Positions 22,581 through 35,569 of a stretch of 64,000 nucleotides of DNA are shown here, piece by piece (position 1 is the first letter of the stretch; each line of letters begins with the position of its first letter). Under the pieces are notes generated by a model that saw only the letters and a program-made list of their open reading frames with translations, ran no database searches and had not been told where the DNA came from. Source of the DNA: Stratiolaelaps scimitus (Eukaryota > Arthropoda > Arachnida > Mesostigmata > Laelapidae); the NCBI GenBank assembly GCA_019614645.1, contig JABWDB010000067.1, positions 806,001-870,000 on the forward strand, given 5' to 3'. Made by a program: the position numbers and the translations under genes.

Positions 22581-25063
22581 TCAAAATATTTATATAGTAT
22601 CAGGGTATATAATGTTTTGACAATCGTTGATGATGATATCTTATAATATCTTATATTTTATTTTATATTTTTATTTGGTATATATGCTCGTGTACGTACC
22701 TAAACATGATGTCAATATATGATCAAATTAATATTAATGGTCATGATAATGCATTATTATTCCTGTATGAACTCCTTTCAATAGCAAATGAACTAGTGAC
22801 TATTGCATAGTATTTCGACTGAAGCCGGAGTTGTTGTGTCTTGTTTCTCTTTGAGCTCACTCGTCAAGTCGGGGGATGTTCGGTGTTCCAATAAATAAAT
22901 TCGTTAATTCCCTATGCACATCGGCCCAGCCCGAAATATCGGAGTTCTGCGAACAAATCTGCCTTATCCGAGAGCAGAATAAGAAATAAGCGGCACAAGA
23001 ACACGGGAGTTGGAACGTAACATTAATTTCGTCACCAAACACCATGTGACGAGTAAACAACAAAGATAGAAGTTCGGCGACTGTCAACCACTGTTGACAG
23101 CAAAAGACACCCCAGTCGGCTGCCGTCGCTAGACAATATACCGATCATCTGTGTGCTGTCAAAACATCTGCTGACTCTCAGCTTCAAAACGAGAAGCGTA
23201 TGCCTCAAGAAGTGTGCATTACAAATCGGATTTGGAAAACCATCTATTCGCCGAGCAATTGTTCCCTCAGTCAGATGACGTTGGGTGCAAAACACTCAAG
23301 AAACACGTTGTTCTACCTAAGTGACTGAACAATACCATAGATCAATTTTATTATTTTTCAATCGATTCATCGCCATTCAATAAACCTTTTCCTTATCATA
23401 AGCAAACATCAAATCCAAGAGTATCCTATTATGCTATTGATAAAACTATTGCAGGATATGACATTTTTCCCAATGGGTATCTCTCTTCAGACAATTACTT
23501 TCGATTGCCTTCCAATTTTAAGCCTTATGGCCTTGTGTGTGACTTGGTTAGAATTAGTATCAGTGAAACTTTAACAATACAAATTAAAATTTATAGAAAT
23601 AGTGAGTGAAGCCAGCGAGTGTCTCAAATAATAATGAATCGTCACAAGCCCGACACGATAGGCGCGAACAACGCGAATTGTGCCAATTTATTTAATTCAA
23701 CACTAACAACATATCGCTATGCAAGTAAATTCACAGTGTAGTGAGGACGATATATATCATATTATAGAACATCATGCTCTGAAAATGCTGAGGACATTCT
23801 CATACATTGAAATGTAAGGCAACAGACTTATTAGCAGTGTGTTAACAATTACTCCTATCTCGGAAAACAATCGACTATAACAAATGATGTGCTTACCGTT
23901 GACGAGACTTATCATAGACCGAACTCATAGCTATGTGCAATCATTTGTGTGTACACGAGAGGCTGTGCAGTTATTTCTCGAGTTATTTAATCATTGACGA
24001 GAATTGATCCATTGATGTAGCTACGAAAGCGAGGCACGTTGCCTTAAGAAATTTATTGATCGCTTGCGCAAAATCGACCGAGGATTTGTTATGCATTGGC
24101 TCGTCGTCTCGGTCGTCGCTAATGAATCTTAAAACATTAGTCAGATCAAAATGTTCAACCGCATTTTATAAATCGGTAATAGATCCTGTGGTCATCATCA
24201 AATGTGGCTATGGATAATCCTTACCTTCATAATGTCTTAACAAACGAATTTACAGTTTCGCAACATCTGCCAATGTACGCCTGAAAATGTAATGTATTAT
24301 GACATGTTATGCTATGTAAATTGCCTATAAAATTAGAACGTGCCAAATAGTTCAGAATCATTGTTTTGCATTTTTTTCAATGCTGTCTGCTCGACGCATT
24401 GGGAGGACAAAATTTGTCAAGTCTTTATCCAGCTTGTTTTGTTATCTGCAAACGATCACTTCTGACTACTAAATAATTCTCATGTTCGTTGTCCTTCTAT
24501 AGTGTATTATATGTATAGGCCTATAGGCTATTTGAGGCGACAAGAGTCCGCTTAACGTCCTCTTCTCACTGCTGATCTAGGTTAGGCTGTCATTCAGGGA
24601 GACAACGGGACAGGTCCCCTGGGAGTTCCTCTCAAATTGTTGTTCCACCCACCTATTCACTACCACTACCACCACCACCACCATCATCTACCGGTACAAA
24701 CGACACCATGGCATGTGTCCTCGGCTTGGTTCAACAAAATGTTTGTGTTATCTTGCACACAAGCCGCGCGTGGGCGGTGTGTAATGGTTCAGCGTTTCCG
24801 AGACACAGCTGCCCCTGGTGCTGTCTCCGGCAAAATCGACATCCAAATATTATTCTTATTATGCGGCACTCAAATAAAAACATTCGTCCGGAGTGATAGT
24901 ATCATATTTACCACGCTCATGCACGACAAGACACCAAGAGTGGTGAGATTATTTTCTTTAAAGGACCATTCAATTGAATGGGCAAGATATCTGTTCGACT
25001 TTTGTTAAACCATAAACTCAAATAGAGCTATTTCAATCACGTTACAGATCTTTCGAGCATTAT
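22581..25063. other. 2.5 kb spacer, no gene seen
   Basis: AT-rich with a CAC/CAT-rich tract near 24660-24690 that gives a His-rich frame. A small perfect inverted repeat (CTGTCAAC / GTTGACAG) lies near 23081-23100. Frames on both strands around 22857-23295 show no family motif. Confidence 0.35.
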
Positions 25064-25130
25064 TCACAACCATTCATTAATTTTATATTGATTCGGTTCA
25101 TTGACAGAGCTGCAGTTGCACAATGTTCCT
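25064..25130 (-). repeat. Shared-tail repeat, diverged copy
   Basis: The minus strand carries an ACATTGTGCAACTGCAGCTC core followed by an AATATAAAA-type stretch, matching the tail family with several substitutions. Confidence 0.5.
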
Positions 25131-26105
25131 GCGAAAATAATATCAAAAAAAGGTGTTTAACCCATTGTGGTACGAGTACCTTGAGTCCCCCATTTACCTG
25201 ATCTAAAATTGCCTGATACTTTTTCGTACATATTGAGGAGTAATCAGTGTGCACCCTATGATGAAAGGGTCTCGATGTCTCCGACCGTTAAATGCCTCAA
25301 CCTAATGATCCATGAAACGCTACTGGCAGGTTCATCTGGAGATACACACGCCGAAGGGTTAAGCGGTTATTGTCTCGTTGAAGCGTCTCAAAGTACTTGG
25401 GCATTATTACCATAGGAATAAGAATGGTGCACAACAGATACCGGCTATCAAAGGGCAGTCATCCCCAAGCAGCTGCTGATAGTAGACTTTGCCCAAAAAA
25501 CGGTGATGTTGAGAAGTACGGCGAAACATCAGAGGAGCGGTTTATTCTGGGCGCCTTGAACTTAAATTGCTGGTAAAGTAAACACGTTTTTGTAGCCTTT
25601 ACAGTCTTAATAATACGATCTGCTCATTTATCTAAAATGACGCCATCAAATAATTTAAGCTTGATTCACATGGTTTTATTCATATGCTTGGTTTCTATGC
25701 TATATTATTATGATTTAAAATACAGATATTACATTGTGCATACAATGAAACGAACTCTCATAGTAACCCAGTCATTTTTGGACGAAGCGCCATGACACAC
25801 ATAACCGCGCGGACGATAATAACTGCAGAGTTCTCTGTCATCGATTCTCCGGCTCGTCCCCTGCGTACGTTGTTGAGATGTGAACGCGATTTGCTAACGT
25901 TCTGATATCTCAGATGGCGCAAATGTGTTTGGGCTTTGTCAAGTTTTTTCAGTTTCCCTGCGTACCTTACCTCTCTTGTGATTCATCTACATCACGGCCA
26001 CCGTCCTCGAATGACACATTCTTTGACTGCCCGTCTATTGTGTTTATAGGAAAACAGTATAACTATTAGGACGCTGACGAGCTGAACTCAAAATGTTGCT
26101 CAGCA
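25131..26105. other. Spacer, no gene seen
   Basis: No recognisable exon, repeat or RNA in this 1 kb. Confidence 0.35.
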
Positions 26106-26280
26106 GATATACAAAAAATTGACTTTTATTGGCCGCTGGCCTTTACTTCCATCAGCAGACACTTCAAAAAATCGACACCGACTTGAGGTGGCAGGAAGGT
26201 TTGAACCTGGGAGATATCCGGTCTGTCTATCCAAGCTGTGTCCCTATATTGGGGTATTGCCGCCCCGACCTCAGCTGCTG
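26106..26280 (-). mobile_element. tRNA-derived SINE-like element
   Basis: On the minus strand a tRNA-like head at about 26250-26180 contains an A-box-like CAGCTTGGATAG and a B-box-like AGGTTCAAACCTT. It is followed by a body with TGTCTGCTGATGG and a tail of AAAAGTCAATTTTTTGTA. The same body and tail recur directly adjacent at 26281-26352. The tRNA part does not fold into a full cloverleaf, so it is a SINE head rather than a tRNA gene. Confidence 0.5.
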
Positions 26281-26352
26281 TACAAAAAATGACTTTCGTT
26301 GACAGCTGAAGGCCCGTCCGACAAACCTTCTCCCATCAGCAGACACTTTTCA
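26281..26352 (-). repeat. Second, truncated copy of the adjacent SINE body
   Basis: TACAAAAAA-TGACTTT, then a GxCxGCTGxxGGCC segment, then CATCAGCAGACACTT appear in the same order as at 26110-26170, about 170 bp away. The tRNA-like head is absent here. Confidence 0.65.
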
Positions 26353-28141
26353 GAACTCATCCTTCTTGTCATTACTACAACGAGAAATCTCAATGGGGGA
26401 AAACAGTCCAGCTGCATTATATTATGATATTTTTATCATATTCCAGTTCGTGGTTTGTTTGGAACCATTTCGGGTTCGCTACAGCCTTCACAGCTCACAC
26501 AAAAAAATCCATCTCCTTCACAACAAATGCATGTGCGTTTGTTATACGTTGAAGAGAAAACTCGAGGTTTCCGGCCCCGCAGCTCAAGCCATCTCAGTGC
26601 GTTGACCACATGAGTTTTCCCCATAGATAAACATGGATAGCATTGACGCTTTTACGTATGATATAATTTAATATATTTAACTTGGATCAGCGAAATATAT
26701 TCGTCCACTCGCAGACCCAACGGTGATAAACTTTGTGTCAAATGTGCATAAGTTGGAGAGCGGACTGCGTTGTATTTTTCATCCAAGACGACATTCACAT
26801 CTGTGGGTATGTATTCTACAACATATAGGCTTATATATGTCTGTATTTGCAGTATAGTGGATAAAAGTTGGCGCCGAAGACGTGGAAGGAACATTTGGAA
26901 CATTTAATATAATTTTGGGTCACCATTTGAGGAGAGAGAGAGAGGTAATGATGCCCTAAGTGTCCTTAGTCGGCTTAATAAGGCATGGCAAATAAGATTG
27001 CAAGCACGGGCGTCGTTTTCAATTTGTCGACTTTGAATCTATCAGACCATGAGATGCCGAGCGTAGGGCGTCGAGAGTTTGAACTCGGTCGTATCTCTGG
27101 CGGTTAACGTGGCTATTTTTAACTCATTGGAGAGACATCTCTAGATGTTGTCAACAGTATAGTGTAATACTTTTTGCCCTCAAACCAAAAGAAATATTCT
27201 ACAAGCACTCTCGATTTATCGTGATCTTGTTAACAGGTAATGTAGAGCTTAACTCATTCATCGCAACGGATGAAATAAGCCAATCTATGACCTTCTCGCG
27301 TTCTCCCTGTCGTGATAGCATGCTAACACGCGACTCTGTCGGGTCATGAATATAGCCAAAGCTCCATTTAAGCAAGTAATATAAGTCACATTTGTCAGCA
27401 AGGTCAGTAAGGGCGTTCCGGGATATCATACCCGCTGACTAGAACTATATCTCATTGTATAGTTCCGCCAAATTTACAAATTTAGTTTATATATTTTAAA
27501 CGATAGGAAAGAAATAAGTATATGAATAATAATAATCCCTAGAAATAGTACTTGCTAACTACTGTATGTTTGAATAAGTATATGAATTTATTCAATTATA
27601 AAAGTGGGCGACAATTGTCCTATCCGCTGAACGTGAAATACAGCTAAGAGCCTTCTCCCGTATATAGATTCTTTATAATAGAATATCTGCAACAAGGGGA
27701 CCCCACTTACCTTGTCCCTAGCATGCTTAAAATAAGAATTGCACTACCCCTTTGGATGTCTATGGAAATTTTTTTCATTACAAATACAGTTGCACGTAGT
27801 TCTCCTGTAGCGGACTATAACCTCTCTCCTGATATCTACACGATATTTTTCACGATTCAGTACTTCCACGTATCACCACCATTAGCATTGCATTTAGTAA
27901 TTCTATCATATATTTATTTAGTTTTTTTTTCGTTTATGCGAAGATAATTTAAGGGTCGGAATATGTAATGAAGGCGCCATGATCCAGACAACCCGAAGAA
28001 TCACCAAGCGATTGCGAATTAGAACTGTGCTATAATCTCACGAGCCGAGACCGCCAACCCGAGGAGAGAACTTATGTAGGTTCCAGTACGACTGTTTAAC
28101 TCCCAGCAGTGTTCATAATATTTAGCGTTATCTAACGACCG
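26353..28141. other. 1.8 kb spacer, no gene seen
   Basis: A short GA run sits at 26933-26945. Open frames are short and lack motifs. Confidence 0.35.
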
Positions 28142-28205
28142 GCCTGCCTCTTGGTTTGAGACCTTGAAGCGTACTTGCCGTGCATGCAAGAGCCAGTTTC
28201 AAATC
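28142..28205 (+). repeat. tRNA-Ala(UGC)-like fragment
   Basis: CTTGC-CGTGCAT-GCAAG (28174-28190) forms a perfect 5-bp anticodon stem with a 7-nt loop showing anticodon TGC. A D-arm-like TTGGTTTGAGACC lies upstream and a T-loop-like GTTTCAAATC downstream. The acceptor and T stems do not pair, so I read this as a decayed tRNA or SINE head, not a functional tRNA. Confidence 0.3.
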
Positions 28206-28732
28206 AAGTTCTCAACTGAGTATCACTACTGGACGTTTGAGAATAAAGAAAAGCGTCTTTTCATTAACCAACGTAAGTTCAATATCTTCGGAAATGATGT
28301 CTATCTCAGAACTCATCCTGCTTACTGAAGTATCAGTCACGTTTCTGTTAAATGAGGTGCGATGCCTCAATAGTTCCGGCCAAAATACATTTATTCTTTT
28401 GAGAAAGAAGTGCATCCAGAGTATTGTTCGGGACGTTTTCATGAAAAACAAGAATCGTTTTTTTTCCGAGTGTGTATTTCGTAGAAATAAACTTGTCTGT
28501 GGGTATATCATTATCATTATTACTTTTATCAAGTGTATCACGCGATACATGTACGGCAATTACGTACACGTGTAAACCGTGATGAGAAGGTAAACTCTCC
28601 GGCCAAAAAGGGGCATTGGGTTCGGCAAAGTGGTGATGTGGAATCACCGGGACTTCATTCAAGGCAAAAGAGGTGTTTGCGCCTCGCAGTCGGAGGCGAC
28701 ATATAGGAGTTATCGACTATCGAGATTATATA
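28206..28732. other. Spacer, no gene seen
   Basis: Frames on both strands overlap almost completely at 28180-28662; neither carries a recognisable motif. Confidence 0.35.
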
Positions 28733-30640
28733 TTACGAGATAAGTCCTGTCCGCAAGGCCCGGGAGTTTCTCCACGGCACGAGATCCCTTACACACTTAC
28801 TTACAGCAAGTTTGAGTACAACATTCACACCAGCTCTGGTACTCGTTACAATTAAATCAAACATCGTGTTAATTAGGGTGAGTAGGTATCTATCTATACA
28901 TGAATATGTTAGCTTGTCCAAATTATCAAGATGTGTTAATAGTGGCGTAATCTTCACATTTGATCTGCCACATCAGCATATAAAAGCCACTGTTCTGGCG
29001 AACGTAGCTTTCACTTTTTGCAACCTGTGTTTGTCACGCTTTACCCCAGGGTACCACACCTGCTTTATATATAAACCGCGGCATACGTTATGATTCGTTG
29101 TAAATATATCGTGAATAGTTTAACAAATAGCGCTGACTTGTTGAGTACAAAAAATAGTGCAGTCACCAGTTAGCAAGCCGTGTTGCATGGAGCACGATAT
29201 CAGTTGCACGCTCAGTGTATTTTAAAGAGGTCGACGTAATAATCTATAAGTCTCTTATGGTGTTTGCGCAGCGTAGTGGAGATCCCCCAATAGTGTATAC
29301 ATGCCGTTGGATTTACATGCCCGAAATGTAAGAGCGTAAATTTTTAATCAATTGATAGTTTTAGGTCGAAATCTAGAGTCCATTCCAACTTAATTTAGGA
29401 CCTCCTGCAGTTGGGCCCTCCCCTGGTTGGAGTTAAACCTTGGAGTCTTTGCGCAATATAGCTTTACATCATCTGCATAAATTTTGACAGATATAGTTGG
29501 CAGTAATATATAATCGAGTTTATATACAATATATACATCAAAGGTACCAGTATTTTCCCCTGGCAACCGCCGGAGGTTGCTTTGTCAATGCTGGAGTATT
29601 TGTTGTCGACTCCCACTCGGAACGTCCTACCCCGAAGAAAGCCACTTATGTATAAGGTCGCCAATGACAAAGTGGGGCAATGCTTTGAGGAGTTTTGAGT
29701 GAGTGACGCGTTCAAGGGCAGACTTGAAGTCATAATACACAACGTCAAAACGGCGGGATTTGTTTAATACATGCCCAGTCTAATTGCGTAGCCAGTAGTT
29801 GCAAAGGTGTGCTCCTGTCTGGCCGATAGGCGAATTGGGCATTCAGGATTAGGGCTTGCTTATTATCGTTATTGTAGAGAGCTCCACAGATGGTACTTTG
29901 CAGGAGCAAGGGTCGTGGAGGTCACAGGCCTGTTACTTGAGGGTTCAGCTTTTGGTCCCTTCTTGTGCACGGGATACACAATTGCAGTTCGAAATATGTC
30001 AGGTACTTCGGATCGATCGATGTACTGCCTGAAGATGTATGCGAGAGGAACGCATACTGAAATACCAAGCGTTTTAAAGCCATATGAGGGAACATCGTCC
30101 GGTGTTGTTCTCGTATTCGATTGTAGTTCTATTTAAGATGTTCGAGAATTTTCGTGGGACAAATATCAACATCATGCACCATGTGTTGGAGGAGGGGCAC
30201 TTGAAAGACTGAGTGGAGCCCTGAGGTTTCGGACAACGAGCTCATCGTTACAGGGATATGTACCTTCGAAGAAACTTTTCATTATCTGAGCTTTTTCAAC
30301 ATCGTCTATTGCGAGGCTTTCGTCCGGATCTTTTATGGAGTAAAGGGAATCCTTCGCGATGATTTTCCTCCTCCGGATATAATTGTAATGGATCTTGCAT
30401 CATTTCTGCAAGGGATTCCATGCTCATTTAATACACACACAGCCGCCTTGTTGCTTTACTGCTCTTTTTTATATAGGTATAATAAATGAGCTTCCGTGTG
30501 TTTGTCCCTCTTTCCAGAGCTTGGCACAAATTCATCAGGCGATCATTAATTCGTGGTCTATTTTTCCTCAAGGAGGGTAGATGCTTGTCAATTAGGCTGT
30601 GCAACTCTCTCACAAGCAGGGCGCACATTGCAGAGACACT
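28733..30640 (-). mobile_element. CR1/Jockey-group LINE ORF2 relic, nearly full RT
   Basis: Reading the minus strand from 30640 downward, blocks appear in the order of a LINE ORF2. A charged region is followed by I-D-D-V-E-K-A-Q-I-M-K-S-F-F (~30310). T-P-D-D-V-P-S-Y-G-F-K and Y-P-V-H-K-K-G-P-K with S-N-R-P follow (~30090-29945). Next come A-Q-F-A-Y-R-P-D-R-S-T, Y-Y-D-F-K-S-A-L-E-R-V-T-H-S-K-L-L (~29740), S-G-G-C-Q-G-K-I-L-V-P-L (~29565), Y-A-D-D-V-K-L-Y (29479-29456) and a C-terminal segment ending near 28733. At least four frameshifts and several stops separate the blocks. The palm Asp pair is intact, but QG is preceded by Cys instead of Pro. No endonuclease was found upstream. Age is evident from indels; it cannot be active. 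Confidence 0.85.
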
Positions 30641-30689
30641 ATAGCATAAAAGAAAGATGTTCAGCTCATCTACGGTCCGAGCCTATTGG

Positions 30690-31040
30690 ATTAGGTAAAA
30701 CCTCGACACATGATACATGACATGGTACGACCACAGCCGGGAACCCACCTGCCATATCACACAGGCACTGACAGGCCACCGCCAGTCCCAAACATATATG
30801 GTCAAAATCGGCAAGACGGAAGTGGATACCTGCATCCCGTGTCCCTCAGTACAGACGGACGACTTGACACATACACTATTCACGTGCAGCAGGCTGCGGG
30901 AAACACGAGAAGTCCTGCAGGGCAATCGCCGATTGAGCACTGTCAAGCAGGTAGTCGACGCCATGCTCGCGACAGCGGACGATTGGTCCAACGGCGCGCG
31001 TTTCTTGGACAGAATGATGCGAAAAAGTTAAATAAATAAT
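30690..31040 (+). mobile_element. LINE ORF2 C-terminal fragment with CCHC finger
   Basis: A 105-codon frame (30717-31031) has H-I-T-Q-A-L-T-G-H, then a C-x2-C-x9-H-x4-C zinc finger (CIPC...H...C) and R-L-R-E-T-R. It closes with V-V-D-A-M-L-A-T-A-D-D-W-S and R-M-M-R-K-S before TAA. This is the usual end of R1/I/Jockey-group ORF2 proteins downstream of the reverse transcriptase. It is open and lacks frameshifts, so it is younger than, or better preserved than, the minus-strand LINE whose 5' side lies only about 50 bp away. A short AT-rich 3' sequence follows; no reverse transcriptase lies upstream on this strand, so the element is 5'-truncated. Confidence 0.8.
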
Positions 31041-31572
31041 AGATCTAGACTTGATACAGAGTAGTCATTGCACAGAACCACGTCCAGAAGGAACGCTGAG
31101 GTTACTGTTCATCGGATTGGGTATATCACATATACACACTCAAGTACATCATGTTATTAATACGTACACAGATATATCAGATTATTAATATTGCTATTTT
31201 CTATTCAAACCATGTGCCCAAACAGATCGAGTTTGCTCATTGGCCCGTCATTGGAAATGACTCTTATGCAATACAATACCCTTATACAATAATGTAGCAC
31301 TCCTTTTGTCATCATTTTTAAGATAACTACAAAAATAAGTGACATATAAAAAAAATGGGACCAGCAGGGGAGCCGAAAGAGTAAACTGAAGCGAATCACT
31401 TCTTGTCTATATCCAATACAGTGCTACTTTTCTCCATACACTGACTTCGCTCTGACATAATGCTGAAAAGTAAACCCAAACATTATCGTGAAAATTCTAT
31501 GCTAGTAAGAGTTTCCAAAGGACCAACTCGTTCCTGCTGGCGATGCAGCTGAATCGATAAGCTTTATTCGCA

Positions 31573-31875
31573 ATGGCAGGAGATATGGAGCAGGTGTTGA
31601 CTGAACGGCTGGTTGACGGGGACGCCCTGCTGGCGGCGTTCAGCGAGACCAGGTGGACGCAGTTGGTCAGCGAGTTCGAATGAGTCGTGAAGGATCGTAA
31701 GTGGCCTGCCGATCAGGCGATACCTAGAGCGAGTTTAATGTCTTCCTAGCTTAAGTCAGACGAACGATCCGCCAATTTCAAAAAGTTTGTGACGGCTTTC
31801 CGAGTATACACGTAGCCGGAGTTAATCAGCGTAGTTCGGGATTACACACCAGAGAGGGTGAATTCTGACTGTGAT
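31573..31875 (+). pseudogene. Decayed ORF of unknown family
   Basis: From ATG at 31573 one frame has coding-like, GC-richer composition for about 100 codons. It is broken only by single stops: TGA at about 31681, TAG at about 31747 and TAG at about 31813. Residues include many Glu, Arg, Lys and Trp and no low-complexity runs (for example R-W-T-Q-L-V-S-E-F-E and Y-T-P-E-R-V). Point-mutation stops inside an otherwise uninterrupted frame suggest a former gene or transposon ORF. I do not recognise the family. It lies 530 bp downstream of the LINE C-terminus. Confidence 0.3.
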
Positions 31876-33404
31876 GCGCGTAGCTAGCAAGGATCGATAA
31901 TCTGCTTCCAGTGAAAGGAGAGGGGTCAAGTCCGAATTCTATGCCCATAAGGAGGACCTCGACGTGTCCAACCCCATGAACCCATTCTGGCTGCCTTCCG
32001 GTGTATCAGCGGAGCCTGGCTCAAACAGCAAACTATTGCTCGGGGCTCAAATGCAGCTTATGTGGCGGTGGTAAGGACACATTAACTTTGTAGTTATCAC
32101 TAATACCTGGGCTTCATAGTGGTAGCTGGCCAGTCGATGGGTTTACACTTAAGGGCAGCAGCTTGTGCCGAAGGCCTTCCACTAAGCGCTCCCACGGTCT
32201 GTTAACTCTTTGGTCTTCGCAGCTGGCACCAGCGGCACACGAGCCACGGATCTCCAACACTTTCCACGGATTGGATTCTCTTTATCATATGGAAAAGAGA
32301 ATTAATATACAATATATATGTCAATATTCAATATATATATATATATGTATGGTAAAATGCATATTCCTATCCTAAACCAAGAGAACACGAAAATTCTACA
32401 AAAGGCGCTTGACGACTCATCTGACTTGACCCAAAAACTGGGTCGGAAACTAACAGCGCGTTATGAGAACGAAGAATCCAAACTGCAATTTTATTATCGA
32501 AGGACGAACGCTCAACACGATTTTCGTATAATCTCGACTTTGCATAGCAAATGATACATGTAATCCACCGACGCGACTGGAGAGATCATCTCGGCGTAAA
32601 AAAAGAATGAAAGACGGGATGTTAAGCATTTAATCAGAATAATTAAGAACAAAGGAATGTTGGACGCAACAGGAACTGGCTCAGGGAGAGGCATTGTACT
32701 GAAACCAAGACCACGGGCGGACTCACAGCACCTAATCAACTCATATGTGATTATACCCTTATCAATCAAGAATAATAATAATAAAGAGGTAACTCCATAT
32801 ATAATGTATTTCATATTCCTCATATGAATTTTCTTATAATAATAATACACATGTTACGTTTAGCGAACTAACGGTGTTATAAAAGGAAAAATAATATAAT
32901 ATATTGAGGGCTCGTATTCGGGGATATATCCGGAAATGCGAGGTGTGTTTGCTAATAAAATATAACAGCGATGCTAGACAGGGAAGGAGGGACTCGTGGA
33001 TCCAGGGGTGTGTCGCTCATACAAGGTGAGCGCGGATGTTACCAAGGGAAGGCCCTGGCCCAGGAAATCGTAGCGATCGATGGAGCATGATTCGGTTAGT
33101 AAAAGGCATCCGCTACAACAGCTCGAACCATTAATCAGACCTATCCTGAGCTTCCAGTCAGAAATGTGCACACCTACAGGACGCGGAGAGATACTCAATG
33201 CGGTATGGAGACATCCCGTCGTATAAGCGGGGCCGAGATGTGATGAAGCGAAATATTTAGTATAATTTCGTAAGAACAAACATGTTCACGGTTATACAAG
33301 ATTAGGGGGAGTGGCGTGTAAATCGTTAGTACCTGCCTACCGACGACACAGCTAAGCTTGACCGCTTCGCTGTATCGTCGGCAGGCTGGAAATACAATAT
33401 ATTA

Positions 33405-33441
<37 letters not shown>

Positions 33442-35569
33442 ATAAGGTATATTTCTGATATGACTACTGCGGATGGCAACTACATTCCAAACCATCAGCT
33501 TAAAAGGTTGTTTGAAGGCTTCTCCTTGGTTGGGTTTAGATGTATATCACACGAGGAAGAAGTTTGTTGTCGCTGTTGGTCTCTACTAAAACTACGTTGC
33601 TACAGGAGCAGGTGGTGCATTTAAGAGGGGAACACAGCTGGCAGTCCAGCTGCTTTATGTGTACCTAGGTAGGTGCAATGGGGTTCTCGGTCAGGTTTTA
33701 CAACAACAGCACATGGGACGGTCTCTATAATAAATCGCTTGTGGTTGCTTTTCGGGCTGGAGCAATCGGAAGTAACTGGGCAGCGGACCCTTTACACCTC
33801 GTACTCCCTTTAGTTCGTCCTTAGACGAACGGTTTCTACTTCCTCCACTGTATCTCCCTTTCCCTTCTCATGCTCGTGGAGAACGTACGCCTCTTGGTGA
33901 CTTCGGAGGGGGGGTCCAACTCTATTTATACGTTCGCCTGCCTCATCCCATGGGAAGGGTGGTCGCAATGTTTCGGGGTGATGCATGAGATTAGCGAAGT
34001 GTTCCATTGTCCCGACATTTAAATCCCTATCGAATGAAATGATATATCGAATATAATGACCAGGCTATCTTGCACACATGATGATAATCATAAGAATAAT
34101 AATATGAATTTCGGTTGATTAATGGAACTGTAGTCTTGATAACGCTTAAGTTCACGTGATAAGAAATTGTTAAAAGGAGGAGTGTCACATTGTCATTGAC
34201 CTTTTACACCGTGATTATTGTAAATTAAATGTAAACCTTATACAACTATTATTTGCGATTATAAATAAAACGTTTCACATAAAAACTATTCGATGGTAAC
34301 TGCTTTTAAGTGAATTATACTGGCATACTAGGTGATTATAATGGCGAATGATTCAAACCAAAAATTAGCTACCAGTTCTGCCTGTGGTCTAAGCCCGTAT
34401 ATGATAGGCTGCAATGCAAATGACCTGCATTATAAACGTGATATAACATAATTCTAAATCTTCTGCCTTAGAGCTCTGATAATGCTGGCAAAGTCTTTGG
34501 AAATTTTCCAATATTTCCCTGGACTCTGGTGGGAGCTGGACTTATATGAATATTCTCACAAGCAGTACACCATGGCAATGATTCCTTTCAGACCAGGCTA
34601 TTCAGTACTCACTTACGTACCATGTCAGAAGAGGCTCTAGACTTCAGATAAACAATTGTTTGAGTAGCCATGGTCATCTTAGCACCTCGCGAGCCATGAC
34701 AACTGTCCAGGAGGTACTACGGCTACTGAGGCACAAGCTCCTTACGAGGCAGGTACGTCCAGCCATGTTTGCCCACCAGGACGATGGGCGTAGGGGTTGG
34801 GTAATTGGAACCACAGGGCATTTCTCTAGTTCGAATACTATAGGGTACATGCTTTACTGAGTTATTATTATTATTATTGGCAAAATACATAATATTAGAA
34901 TTCTAAACTACACTTGAACTACTTTTTTGAACCAACTTTTAAGAGTGCTTATCTTCTGCATCATTCCTCTTCTCCTATTCGTCGGCTATTCTTCGTCTAC
35001 TACAAACACACCCTGGGTTATCTACCTAAATGAAAACACCAGAACATTAGGGTTGAAGACTTGTCGACTTTTGTGGAAAAGGTAGATAAGGCACGTGGCT
35101 GCAAAGACGGAGATCCGGAGAGAAGCCCAGAGCGTGATCCAGAGGCTGAACGGAGCAACTATCTCTCAGACAACTGACTGGCAGATGAAGAAAAATGGAA
35201 AGCAACTGTTACCTTGTTGACAGTTGGTCATCGGGCCATCTCGCCCTTTCCTCATAAGAAGCGCCACCTGCCATAGTCACCATCACTACCCGATTAAATC
35301 ATTTATTCACAATACGGCAAAGAGTGTATAATACCTATAATATTATGTAGTGATATATATAGGAACGTGTTCATTAATTTACAGGTTTGAAAGAAGTTTA
35401 CGAATACAGTTGCCGCAGACCCTGGCACCAGAATCTATTGTTTATGCCTTCCGCGCGTATATAATCTCGAGTGTGTGTACTGCTATCCCGCTGTGGAGTT
35501 TATTTTCGCGATAGGCAAACATATCGCTTGCTATATTAATGTTACGAAACTCTTATAGACTTTTAAGTT
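31876..35569. other. 3.7 kb spacer, no gene seen
   Basis: Contains (TA)n at 32327-32346 and 33398-33440 and a TTA run at 34861-34878. The C-rich stretch around 33800-33960 and the short frames at 32163-32850 and 34660-34860 show no recognisable motif. Confidence 0.35.
33398..33440. repeat. (TA)n microsatellite
   Basis: Long TA tract with two minor interruptions at its left end. Confidence 0.9.

Noticed and set aside
24637..25008. 123-codon + frame with a His tract
   Set aside because: The His run comes from a CAC/CAT simple repeat; the rest has no recognisable motif and a second frame overlaps it.
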